A DNA stretch of 17,463 nt from an uncultured Parasutterella sp. (lineage in GTDB: Bacteria; Pseudomonadota; Gammaproteobacteria; Burkholderiales; Burkholderiaceae_F): assembly GCA_900766055.1 (NCBI GenBank), contig CAAFTZ010000052.1, positions 1-17,463 of the forward strand, given 5' to 3'. The notes below the pieces were generated by a model. The model was not told the DNA's origin and did not search any database. It was given only the letters and a program-made list of their open reading frames with translations. The translations under genes were made by a program, and so were the position numbers. Within the stretch, counting starts at the first letter, position 1. Every line of letters begins with the position of its first letter. Positions 8,294 to 15,192 of the stretch are shown here, piece by piece.

Positions 8294-8992
8294 ATGAGAA
8301 CTATTCCAAAGCTTTTCTTTTCCGCTGCCTTAGCAAGTTCCATACTCGTCATGGCGGGGTGTCACACTGCAGAGCCTTACGTTTCTTATCCTTATGAAGT
8401 CACGGCTCAGAATGCCCGTATTTTGAAGCGGCTGGATGTTAAAGATGTTGCCGTCGATCAGGTACGCGTGGTTAAGGCGATGGATCTTGAATGTGCCGGA
8501 AACAATATTCCTATTCCCGGCCAGGAAGGATTTAAAACAATCAACGGAGCATTTTCTAATTATTGGCGCAATGCCTTGATGTCTGACTTGAATCAGGCCG
8601 GAATCCTGAATCAAAAAAATCCTAAGGTCAAAATCTACAACTTAATTGATAGTGTCAAGATTCAGGCAGAACCGACATTTTTAGCTTGGCGCATCAACAT
8701 GGAATTGTTCTCCTCCAACGGGCATTCAATGAAACTGGATGTGGTTTACAACGCGCCCACCGACGGACTGAAGAACATGCAGGACGGTTGCCGCCGGGTT
8801 GCGGAGACCTTAAATAAGGCGGTGAAGTGGTCTGTTCTTAAAGCAATCAGCGATCCGAAATTTGAAGCTCTGGTTCAGCCTGGGCTCGATTTCACACCTT
8901 CGATGAAGGCACAAAGCTTCCAGTCCCTGTTCCTGGGAGAAGAGGAGGACGAGCGCTGGGTCGATAAAGCACCGAAGAAGCCTGAAAACTAA
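8294..8992 (+). CDS. Uncharacterised lipoprotein
   Basis: I do not recognise the family. From the ATG at 8294 the product is 232 residues and starts with a lipoprotein signal: Arg and Lys, a hydrophobic stretch (7-20), and the lipobox VMAGC with the acylated Cys at 23. Residue +2 is His, so there is no Asp signal for inner-membrane retention and it is probably sent to the outer membrane. The rest is a mixed alpha/beta-looking domain with no evident catalytic motif, and an acidic end (EEEDER) followed by a lysine-rich tail. The frame is open 27 codons further upstream, but the lipoprotein signal fixes the start; TAGGG lies a short way before it. It is divergent from the DUF805 gene across about 150 bases, so the two may share regulation. 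Confidence 0.75.
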   Translation: MRTIPKLFFSAALASSILVMAGCHTAEPYVSYPYEVTAQNARILKRLDVKDVAVDQVRVVKAMDLECAGNNIPIPGQEGFKTINGAFSNYWRNALMSDLNQAGILNQKNPKVKIYNLIDSVKIQAEPTFLAWRINMELFSSNGHSMKLDVVYNAPTDGLKNMQDGCRRVAETLNKAVKWSVLKAISDPKFEALVQPGLDFTPSMKAQSFQSLFLGEEEDERWVDKAPKKPEN

Positions 8993-9023
8993 AAATGAGA
9001 ATGCTGGATCTTCAAATTGGGGG

Positions 9024-9043
9024 CTGAAAGGGCGCCCTCTCAG
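9024..9043. repeat. Hairpin between convergent lipoprotein and LysR genes
   Basis: CTGA-A-AGG pairs with CCT-C-TCAG across a GCGC loop, with one A-C mismatch, between the stop of the lipoprotein gene and the 3' end of the LysR gene. Neither side is followed by a run of T, so it is at best a weak terminator. Confidence 0.35.
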
Positions 9044-9052
9044 AAAGAAAGC

Positions 9053-10006
9053 TCAGGGAGTCACTTGATACTTGTTAAACAGTGGCTTCCAACGCAACGG
9101 GTATGCTTCTTTTTGTCTATCCGCAAACCATCGCGCAAATTCACAGACGGCCTTATCTTTTGCATCTGCTTTTCGAATTGCGACAATCATTGTCCACTTT
9201 GGTCTGTGCCATCCCGGAAGAAGAGGTACTAAGCGGCCTTCCTCAATTTCTTCTTTGCAGTAAGCGAGAGAAAGGTCAACCGCAATGCCTTCTCCCATGA
9301 GGGCGGCTCTTTTACAAGAAAAAGCATCCCCAAGATAACGAAGTTTAAATTCCGAATCCAGGTTAATTCTTGCGTCACCATGCTCTAATGTCTTTGTAAT
9401 CGGGTAAATCCTGCTTTCTCTAAGAATTAAAGGATGAACTTTCAGTTCATTTAATGATTGTGGCGCCCCGTTTCGGCGAATGTATTCAGGACTTGCAAGC
9501 AGCATGTTGTAGCTGAAGCCGGCGTCAAAGAGAACCATTTCATCCTCATCGTTCGGGGGCAGGTACGGAAGCATGGCAACATCTGTTTCATTATCTAAAA
9601 GGTGCTTATGGTCGCAATCATTGAGGAGCCGTATCTTCAGATTTGGGTGCGCGCTTGCGTATTTATCCATCAACTCGAAGAGATCGTCTCTTGTCATGTT
9701 CACCGGTAAAGACAAGCGAATTTCAGTTGGTTTTAGGAGAAAATCTTGGACCTTGGATTCGATCTTGTTTTTGGTCCGGAGCAGTTCTTTTGCTAACGGC
9801 AAGATTTTTTCAGCGCCTTCCGTTAGTTTGAAAGGCCGACAGGAGCGGTCAAAAAGAATAAAGCCAAGATCAGATTCAAGCTCTTTTACTATTCTTGAGA
9901 CAGTTTTCAGATCCATATCCAATTCGACAGATGTCTTGGATATGTTCTTTGTCTCAGCAGTTGTCAAAAAAACTTGCCACGATAAAAGATTTTCTCTTGG
10001 CTTCAT
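9053..10006 (-). CDS. LysR-family transcriptional regulator
   Basis: This is a 317-residue LysR-type regulator. The N-terminal winged helix-turn-helix spans about 7-66, with the typical SRIVKELESDLGFILFDR stretch (37-54) where the recognition helix leads into the wing. A linker helix follows, then a periplasmic-binding-like effector domain from about 95 to 300 ending with the GEGIAVDLS segment (238-246). The helix-turn-helix is atypical in places (TKNISKTSVELDMDLKTVSR instead of the usual SFTAAA type). It is transcribed away from the flavin reductase gene across 104 bases, the classic layout in which a LysR protein controls its divergent neighbour in response to that pathway's substrate. That role is inferred. 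No clear Shine-Dalgarno precedes the ATG at 10006; a short overlapping ORF lies in front of it. Confidence 0.9.
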   Translation of the reverse strand: MKPRENLLSWQVFLTTAETKNISKTSVELDMDLKTVSRIVKELESDLGFILFDRSCRPFKLTEGAEKILPLAKELLRTKNKIESKVQDFLLKPTEIRLSLPVNMTRDDLFELMDKYASAHPNLKIRLLNDCDHKHLLDNETDVAMLPYLPPNDEDEMVLFDAGFSYNMLLASPEYIRRNGAPQSLNELKVHPLILRESRIYPITKTLEHGDARINLDSEFKLRYLGDAFSCKRAALMGEGIAVDLSLAYCKEEIEEGRLVPLLPGWHRPKWTMIVAIRKADAKDKAVCEFARWFADRQKEAYPLRWKPLFNKYQVTP

Positions 10007-10020
10007 TTTTTAATTCTCAT
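10003..10020 (-). other. Possible five-codon leader ORF overlapping the LysR start
   Basis: An ATG at 10020 opens a mini-ORF, MRIKK, whose TGA stop overlaps the LysR ATG (ATGA). The decamer TTAAAAAATG occurs twice in tandem on the minus strand, 14 bases apart, once at each ATG, so the second start looks like a small duplication. Neither ATG has a clear ribosome site. Confidence 0.3.
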
Positions 10021-10110
10021 TTTTTAAGAAGTAATTCAGGAGTTGAAGCTTCTTGGTTTTGAGTATAGCCATTAAGCTTGCTAAGCGAAACAACCATTCA
10101 AGGAGAAATT
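10007..10110. promoter_or_regulatory. Divergent control region, LysR regulator / flavin reductase
   Basis: These 104 bases separate the two divergent genes and should hold both promoters and a LysR operator. A perfect palindrome GAAGCTTC lies at 10045-10052, and a GCTT-GCT-AAGC inverted repeat at 10077-10087. No convincing -35/-10 pair is visible on either strand. The plus-strand end carries AAGGAG, the ribosome site of the reductase. Confidence 0.4.
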
Positions 10111-12009
10111 ATGAAGCTAAGATCGAGCCTCATTGTTTCAGCTGTTACGCTTGCGGTCTGCAGTCAAACAGCTGTTTTTGCTAAAGACGGTACATATACC
10201 GCAACGACTCTTGGACGAAACGGTGATGTTACGGTACAAGTTAAGATTCTTAACAACAAGATCGAGGATGTAAAAGTTCTCAATTGGAGTGAGACGCACC
10301 CTGTCGCCGATTTGCCGAAGCTCAAAATTCCTCAGGACATTGTCAAGTATCAGTCGACCAACGTTAACAACGTTGCGGGGGCAACTTTAACGACATTCGC
10401 TATCAAAGCAGCGGTACAGGACTGCCTCAAACAAGCAGGTTTGAATCCCAAAGATTATGCGAAGGCAGTTCCTCAGCCGAAAAAGGCCGGAGCAAAAGTT
10501 GAAGAGAAGACTGACGTCATTGTTGTCGGTGCCGGCGGTGCAGGCCTTTCCGCTGCAGTAGCTGCAGCTCAGCGCGGCCTCAATGTGATAGTCGTTGAGA
10601 AAGCTCATTTTGCCGGAGGCAATACCTCCGTTTCCGGCGGCTGCTTCAATGCAGCGGATCCTGAAGGCCAGAAACCTATTTCTATGACGGAAGGTCAGAA
10701 AGAATCTATCGAGAAACTTCTGGGTGAAAAACCCAAAAATAAACTTCAGGAAAAACTGATCAGTCAAGTTAAACAGCAATGGGATGCCTATAAGCAGTCA
10801 GGTTCAAAGAGCTTGTTTGATAGTCCCGAACTCCATGCGCTTCAAAGCTGGAAAGCAGGAGATTACAAGGCAAATTTAGCTCTCGTTTACAAGCTCACAA
10901 AGGAGGCTCCGGCAATTCAAAAAACTTTAGCCGGAATGGGCCTTGTCTGGCAAAAACAACCGACACAATTTGTCGGAGCTTTATGGCCGCGTTCTCACCG
11001 CGCAAGCAATTACAAATCCGGTGTAGGCTACATCGATACGTATCTCGACCTCATCAAAGGAGAAAAACTTCCGATCTCTTTCATGATGAGCACGCCGGCA
11101 AGTTCCTTAATTACCAAAGACGGAGCAGTGGTCGGAGTTAAGGCTTCGGGACCGGACGGGAAAGACTACACACTTTATGCCTCTAAAGGTGTGATTTTGG
11201 CAACTGGCGGTTTTAGCGCAAATGTGAAGATGCGCAATCAGTACGATGAAATTTGGGATAAAAAGCTGGACAATCAAGTCAAGACGACCAATATGCCTGC
11301 GATTACCGGCGACGGTATTAATATGGCCGTGAAGGCAGGGGCAGGACTCAAGGACATGGGCTATATCCAGCTACTTCCGACCACTGATCCTGCAACCGGT
11401 GCAACTAACCATAAGATTGTGGAGTCGACCAATATCTATGTGAATAAGCAAGGCAACCGTTTCGTAAACGAACAAGGCAGAAGAGACGTGCTTGCAAAGG
11501 CAGCCCTTGCCCAGCCTGACCATGTCTTCTATGTTATTGGTACGGAACAAACGTTGTTAAAGGATAAAGAAGGACGAGGGCCATACGGTATCTTGATTTC
11601 CGACCTACTTAAACAGAAGAAAGCATTCAAGGCCGATACGCTGGACGAGCTAGCGAAAAAACTTGGCATGAATCCGGATAATCTGAAGCGTACGGTCGCG
11701 AAGTGGAACGAATTCTGCAAGACACAGAAGGGTGATGAGTTCGGCCGTATGAGCTGTGAGGAAGGAAACAAGCTTCCCGGCGGCCCGTACTATGCCTCTG
11801 TCATGACTCCGTCTGTACACCATACAATGGGCGGCGTGACGATCGACGAAGACACCCGTGTACTCGATAAAAACGGCAGTCCTATTCGCGGTCTTTACGC
11901 AGCAGGAGAAATTACCGGCGGTATCCACGGGACGAACCGTGTCGGATGTAATGCGGTTCCCGATGCATTGATTTTTGGCACGATTGCCGGTCGGGAAGTC
12001 GGTAAGTAG
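10111..12009 (+). CDS. Exported FMN/FAD fumarate-reductase-like flavoprotein
   Basis: A secreted flavin reductase of the flavocytochrome c / fumarate reductase flavoprotein family, probably a periplasmic terminal reductase in anaerobic respiration. The ATG at 10111 is chosen because AAGGAG lies six bases upstream and a signal peptide starts there (MKLRSS..., cleavage after VFA-24). Residues 26-110 form an FMN-binding domain with the GATLT motif (90-94), the type of site flavinylated by ApbE. The FAD domain starts at 135 with VIVVGAGGAG (136-145) and E163. The active-site segments are RRD (457-459), HHTMGG (570-575) and GGIHGTNR (603-610). No haem-binding CxxCH motif is present, so electrons must come from a separate partner. 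At the fumarate-binding His of Fcc3 (IQxHPT) this protein reads IQLLPT, so fumarate may not be its substrate. The LysR gene is divergent. Confidence 0.9.
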   Translation: MKLRSSLIVSAVTLAVCSQTAVFAKDGTYTATTLGRNGDVTVQVKILNNKIEDVKVLNWSETHPVADLPKLKIPQDIVKYQSTNVNNVAGATLTTFAIKAAVQDCLKQAGLNPKDYAKAVPQPKKAGAKVEEKTDVIVVGAGGAGLSAAVAAAQRGLNVIVVEKAHFAGGNTSVSGGCFNAADPEGQKPISMTEGQKESIEKLLGEKPKNKLQEKLISQVKQQWDAYKQSGSKSLFDSPELHALQSWKAGDYKANLALVYKLTKEAPAIQKTLAGMGLVWQKQPTQFVGALWPRSHRASNYKSGVGYIDTYLDLIKGEKLPISFMMSTPASSLITKDGAVVGVKASGPDGKDYTLYASKGVILATGGFSANVKMRNQYDEIWDKKLDNQVKTTNMPAITGDGINMAVKAGAGLKDMGYIQLLPTTDPATGATNHKIVESTNIYVNKQGNRFVNEQGRRDVLAKAALAQPDHVFYVIGTEQTLLKDKEGRGPYGILISDLLKQKKAFKADTLDELAKKLGMNPDNLKRTVAKWNEFCKTQKGDEFGRMSCEEGNKLPGGPYYASVMTPSVHHTMGGVTIDEDTRVLDKNGSPIRGLYAAGEITGGIHGTNRVGCNAVPDALIFGTIAGREVGK

Positions 12010-12087
12010 CGTCCAAGAAATCAAGAGGGCAGGAGTTTTCGGCCCTGCTACATAGGATTAAATACTAAAAAATTAGAAGTTAGATTG

Positions 12088-12119
12088 AAGCCCCGGAAGT
12101 TTGGTACCATCTGGGGCTT
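12088..12119 (+). terminator. Rho-independent terminator after the flavin reductase
   Basis: A 10-bp stem with one G-U pair, AAGCCCCGGA (12088-12097) with TCTGGGGCTT (12110-12119), closes a 12-base loop and is followed by GTTCTTAATA. A weaker hairpin, AGGGC/GCCCT (12026-12046), lies just after the reductase stop. The T-tract is short, so efficiency is uncertain. Confidence 0.6.
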
Positions 12120-12166
12120 GTTCTTAATAGCTGAGGGGGTTAAATCGGTTCTTCAGGTCACACTGG

Positions 12167-13147
12167 TTAAGCAATTTTGAGAACTGTTTCCGGATTCTGC
12201 CATAAATAGAAGAAACGAGTTCTGGACTGGTTGTACCAGCGAGGATTATTGAGATACCAGCTTACCGTCTTTTTGAGACCCTCTCCAAGAGAGGTCTTGT
12301 TTTGCAATCCGAGAACTGTAAGCGCTGACTCATCTTTAGAGATATCAGATGCGATCAGTGAAGTTGTAACTTCTTCGATCAGTGCCTGGTAACGACCGAC
12401 CGGCGGCGGAAGGGCCTCGTTCAAACTATCGCAGATCACGTCAGCTGCTTCAATATTTGACATGGAGGAGGTGGTGCCGGTCAAATGATAGTGTCCGCCG
12501 ATTTTTCCGTTCTTTTCAACCAAGACAATGGCGTCGACCACGTCTTTGACATAGACGAGGTCAGAAACCTTTTCCTCCGGATTGACAACGGGTATCGTTT
12601 CACCTTCAATCGCGCGATAAATGATCATGGAGATCGGACTATCAGGCTGCTGGAAAGGTCCGAATGCGGGCGGTACGAGTAAACTGCTGATCGGAAGGCC
12701 GTCTGATGCATAACCGTCCAATAATTTAAGTAAGCCGGTGTACATCTTGCCGTAAGTTCCTAAAAGCTTGTAATGCTCGGAGACAACTACGACAATCTTG
12801 TGCAGCTTAGTGTCGGCCATGCCGTTTCGCCATTCTTTGACTGTTTCAAAGAATGTACGAAAATTTTCCAAACTGGATTCTTCTTCCGGGTTTTTAGGGG
12901 TTATGCAGAAATAGATCGTATCGGCAGCGGCCATGAGCAATGCCTGACGAATTTCCTCAGGATTGGAAATATCGCAGCGAGCAAAGCTGTGACGGCTTTG
13001 CTGCATGAGCTCGGCAATATTGAGCAAGTTTCCGAGACCGGAAAGATTGTCAAAATTGAAGACTTGTTGTCCGTCTTCAATGAGCTGATAAACCAGGTTG
13101 GTGCCTATGAAGCCGGCACCGCCAAAGACTGCTGAACGATTGCTCAC
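12167..13147 (-). CDS. RfbB-like NAD(P)-dependent epimerase/dehydratase paralogue, degenerate active site
   Basis: A 326-residue extended-SDR protein related to dTDP-glucose 4,6-dehydratase. It keeps the dinucleotide motif GGAGFIG (9-15) and an RfbB-type C-terminus: TVSWYLNNPRW here against TVVWYLNNPGW in the RfbB at 3164-4240. Lined up with that RfbB, the catalytic STDE segment is replaced by VVSEHY (111-116), and the YSASK motif by YGKMY (122-126), so the Thr-Asp-Glu and Tyr-xxx-Lys residues are gone. It may bind nucleotide or sugar nucleotide without turning it over, or do a different reaction. The start is GTG at 13147, six bases after AAGGAG; a further 13 in-frame codons upstream have no support. 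It stands alone, about 8 kb from the rhamnose genes, under its own promoter. Confidence 0.85.
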   Translation of the reverse strand: MSNRSAVFGGAGFIGTNLVYQLIEDGQQVFNFDNLSGLGNLLNIAELMQQSRHSFARCDISNPEEIRQALLMAAADTIYFCITPKNPEEESSLENFRTFFETVKEWRNGMADTKLHKIVVVVSEHYKLLGTYGKMYTGLLKLLDGYASDGLPISSLLVPPAFGPFQQPDSPISMIIYRAIEGETIPVVNPEEKVSDLVYVKDVVDAIVLVEKNGKIGGHYHLTGTTSSMSNIEAADVICDSLNEALPPPVGRYQALIEEVTTSLIASDISKDESALTVLGLQNKTSLGEGLKKTVSWYLNNPRWYNQSRTRFFYLWQNPETVLKIA

Positions 13148-13166
13148 TTTTTTCTCCTTATTTGTG

Positions 13167-13194
13167 ATTTTAAGTGGGCTTCCCACAATCGCAA
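13167..13194 (-). promoter_or_regulatory. Sigma-70-like promoter of the RfbB-like gene
   Basis: On the minus strand TTGCGA (13194-13189) and TAAAAT (13172-13167) are 16 bases apart. The expected start of transcription falls right before the AAGGAG ribosome site (13159-13154), giving a very short leader. The spacer contains a perfect GTGGG-AAG-CCCAC palindrome. Confidence 0.6.
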
Positions 13195-13196
13195 TT

Positions 13197-13251
13197 GGTA
13201 TTTGTCAGTTAGGCTTGACCCTAACTGATGGGAAATAACACGGTATTTGTC
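13197..13251. repeat. Inverted repeat flanked by two direct repeats, putative operator
   Basis: CAGTTAGG (13206-13213) and CCTAACTG (13220-13227) form a perfect 8-bp inverted repeat with a 6-base spacer. The decamer GGTATTTGTC occurs on each side, at 13197-13206 and 13242-13251, 45 bases apart. The group lies just upstream of the -35 box of the RfbB-like gene, where an activator or repressor would bind. Confidence 0.6.
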
Positions 13252-13504
13252 CGTTTCACCGAACATCTCGGGATTTCCCTCAAATCATACAAATCATCAA
13301 AATATTTCTGAATGACAGTTCAAAAAACTTTCAATCTCTGACGAGAAAGTCGAAGAAAAATACCCAAGGTTACACTATTTTTGCGAACTAAAACTTTTTA
13401 CCTTAATGGAAAAGAAAGTTCCGTTAATGAGCACGAAGGGTCACAAGGTAGGCAACGCTGTGATAGGGTGGCGGTGTCTAAATTATTTCTTTCGGAAATC
13501 AACA

Positions 13505-14251
13505 ATGCTTAGAAAGATTATGACTGCTACTATTTTAGCCGCGGCTGCGATGGGCGTAAATGCCGAGGATTTTTATCTCAAACCTGCGCCTAAAGGGATG
13601 GAAATGAATCTGCCCGTTACCGTTCAGAAGAGTTTCCCAAACGACAAGGCCCGTATCGTTTTCTCAACCATGTCTGAAGCCAAGGACTTGGCTACAGCGC
13701 AGAGTGAAGTCAATAAGACCATGGCAGAGGCCCAGCAGTCTGTGAAAGATTTTTCATCAATCGCAAAGATCCGCAACGGAGGATATTACACGCAGCCAAT
13801 TTATACTAATCCCAAGAAAGGGGAGGCTCCGGTGATTACAGGATGGCGAGCCCGTCAAAACATCATCGTTGAGACAGAAGACGTCAACGGCGTTGCCTCA
13901 TTGGTCCAGGTCGGGCAGCAGGCAAAACTAGTACTTGAAAACGTTTCATATTCTCTAAGTGAGGAAGCGAAAGCTGCTGCACAGGATCAGCTCTCAAAAG
14001 ATGTGATCGATGCCTTAAATAAGAAGGCTGAATCCATCGCAGTAGCAATGAAAGTTGCGCCTGATGCACTTCGTATTGAAAAGCTGAATTTCAATTCGTT
14101 TGATTTCGCACCGGAGGGGGCAGTATTTGCGGCCAGAGCTATGGGCGCAAACGCTGCGTTTAAGACTGTGGAGACACCTGTTTTTGAAGCCGGAACATCC
14201 AACCTCTCGATGTCGGTGTCAGCTGTCTTGAAGACGGAAGGCGCCGAGTAG
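13505..14251 (+). CDS. SIMPL-domain (DUF541, YggE-like) periplasmic protein
   Basis: A 248-residue exported protein. From the ATG at 13505 it starts with a Sec signal peptide (MLRKIM, then an Ala-rich hydrophobic core, cleavage after VNA near residue 20). The mature part resembles the SIMPL/DUF541 fold. It has a hydrophobic strand containing KARIVFSTMSEAKD, a long helical region with many Ala/Gln/Glu, the VITGWRARQNIIVETED strand typical of YggE (Gly-Trp then alternating residues), and a C-terminal strand with LSMSVSAVLKTE. YggE-type proteins have been linked to oxidative stress resistance, but no enzymatic activity is established and no catalytic motif is seen. A GGAAA a few bases upstream is a weak ribosome site. 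It is divergent from the RfbB-like gene and lies 133 bases before psd. Confidence 0.75.
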   Translation: MLRKIMTATILAAAAMGVNAEDFYLKPAPKGMEMNLPVTVQKSFPNDKARIVFSTMSEAKDLATAQSEVNKTMAEAQQSVKDFSSIAKIRNGGYYTQPIYTNPKKGEAPVITGWRARQNIIVETEDVNGVASLVQVGQQAKLVLENVSYSLSEEAKAAAQDQLSKDVIDALNKKAESIAVAMKVAPDALRIEKLNFNSFDFAPEGAVFAARAMGANAAFKTVETPVFEAGTSNLSMSVSAVLKTEGAE

Positions 14252-14324
14252 TTTTCTACATTCACCGACCATTCACGGCTTGAAACGTATTAATCCAAAG
14301 AAATTTGTCTAAAATAGGCCGTTA

Positions 14325-14383
14325 AAAGGGGAGGGCCGTCCGCCTTCTCCTTTCCGAAAAATAAACCTATTAAGGAGAAAAGG
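14325..14383 (+). promoter_or_regulatory. psd leader with mutually exclusive hairpins over the ribosome site
   Basis: The pyrimidine tract CCTTCTCCTT (14343-14352) can pair upstream with AAGGGGAGGG (14326-14335), giving a stem of about 11 bp with two G-U pairs and a CCGTCCG loop. Alternatively its TTCTCCTT part can pair perfectly with AAGGAGAA (14372-14379), the Shine-Dalgarno region of psd. The two pairings exclude each other. A TAAAAT (14310-14315) is a possible -10 box before this leader. Confidence 0.4.
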
Positions 14384-14384
14384 T

Positions 14385-15173
14385 TTGAAATCAAATTCTT
14401 CATATCCCATCCTAGCTAAAGAAGGTTGGGGAATCATCGGCGCCGCGATCTTTATTACGCTGTTAGTATGGTGGCTGATCGGAGGATTCATTTCCTTCAT
14501 TTTCTTTGTCCTTTTGGTCTTTGTCATACAGTTTTTCCGTGATCCTCCTAGAGCGATCAGTCAGACTCCGCATAGCGTTCTTTCGGGAGCTGACGGAAGA
14601 ATCTGCAAAGTTCAAAAAGTCGAGAATCCCTACACCGGTAAGGAAGAAATTCTTATTTCGACCTTCATGAATGTGTTCAACATTCACTCCAACCGCAGCC
14701 CGATCGGGGGTACTGTTGAGGCTATTTATTACAAACCCGGCAAATTCTTGAATGCCGACTTGGATAAGGCCAGCTCCGAAAATGAACGCAACGCCATCAT
14801 CATCAAGTCCGATGAAGGCCCCGTAATTACCTGCGTTCAGATCGCCGGCTTGATTGCTCGCCGTATTATCTGCCACCTTCATATCGGTCAGGAAGTCACA
14901 CGCGGCGAACGTTTCGGTTTCATTCGTTTCGGCTCTCGCGTCGATGTCTACGTTCCCCTGAATTCTGAGGTCCTTGTCTTTGTGGGGCAAAAGGTTCGCG
15001 CTGCGGATACAGTGCTTGCGCTTCTGAATCCTCAGGAAGAAGAAAAACCGGAAGTTCCGGCGGAAGCTCCCGTTGCTGAAGCCGTAGATGCAGCCGAAGT
15101 TATCGCTTCTCCAGAAACTGCTCCTACCGTGGAACAAAAACCGACAGAAGAAAAGAATCAGCAGCAGTCCTAA
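14385..15173 (+). CDS. psd: Phosphatidylserine decarboxylase, short type
   Basis: A pyruvoyl enzyme that decarboxylates phosphatidylserine to phosphatidylethanolamine at the inner membrane. The 262-residue product starts at a TTG at 14385, seven bases after AAGGAG. Hydrophobic segments lie at about 15-50, followed by FRDPPR (51-56), the family's usual membrane exit. Conserved segments are SGADGRI (67-73) and STFMNVFNIHSNRSP (92-106). The self-cleavage site is G183-S184 in RFGSRVDVYVP; the Ser becomes the pyruvoyl group, giving a large beta and a small alpha chain. The first 215 or so residues match short-type enzymes. The last 45 or so are an added acidic tail rich in Glu, Ala and Pro. pssA follows after 19 bases, so the two form an operon for phosphatidylethanolamine synthesis. 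Confidence 0.93.
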   Translation: MKSNSSYPILAKEGWGIIGAAIFITLLVWWLIGGFISFIFFVLLVFVIQFFRDPPRAISQTPHSVLSGADGRICKVQKVENPYTGKEEILISTFMNVFNIHSNRSPIGGTVEAIYYKPGKFLNADLDKASSENERNAIIIKSDEGPVITCVQIAGLIARRIICHLHIGQEVTRGERFGFIRFGSRVDVYVPLNSEVLVFVGQKVRAADTVLALLNPQEEEKPEVPAEAPVAEAVDAAEVIASPETAPTVEQKPTEEKNQQQS

Positions 15174-15192
15174 TAAGAAGGAGAATGCTTAA

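Larger units (their letters stand above)
13148..13504. promoter_or_regulatory. Divergent control region with operator-like repeats
   Basis: These 357 gene-free bases separate the RfbB-like gene (-) from the SIMPL-domain gene (+). They hold the minus-strand promoter near 13167-13194, an 8-bp inverted repeat at 13206-13227, and two copies of GGTATTTGTC. Towards the plus-strand gene, TACACT (13372-13377) is a possible but weak -10 box. The frame of the SIMPL gene is open back to an ATG at 13406, but nothing there looks like a signal peptide or ribosome site. Confidence 0.6.

Noticed and set aside
9024..9043. Hairpin as a true Rho-independent terminator
   Set aside because: Neither side has a T-tract, so it is listed only as a repeat.
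9573..10013. Open frame of 146 codons on the plus strand
   Set aside because: It is antisense to the LysR gene, which has a clear helix-turn-helix and effector domain; the product is low-complexity and Ser/Arg-rich.
10387..10779. Open frame of 130 codons on the minus strand
   Set aside because: It is antisense to the well-supported flavin reductase and has a biased composition without domain signs.
14463..15137. Long open frame (224 codons) on the minus strand
   Set aside because: It lies wholly inside psd in antisense, has no ribosome site or recognisable domain, and psd shows every family motif.
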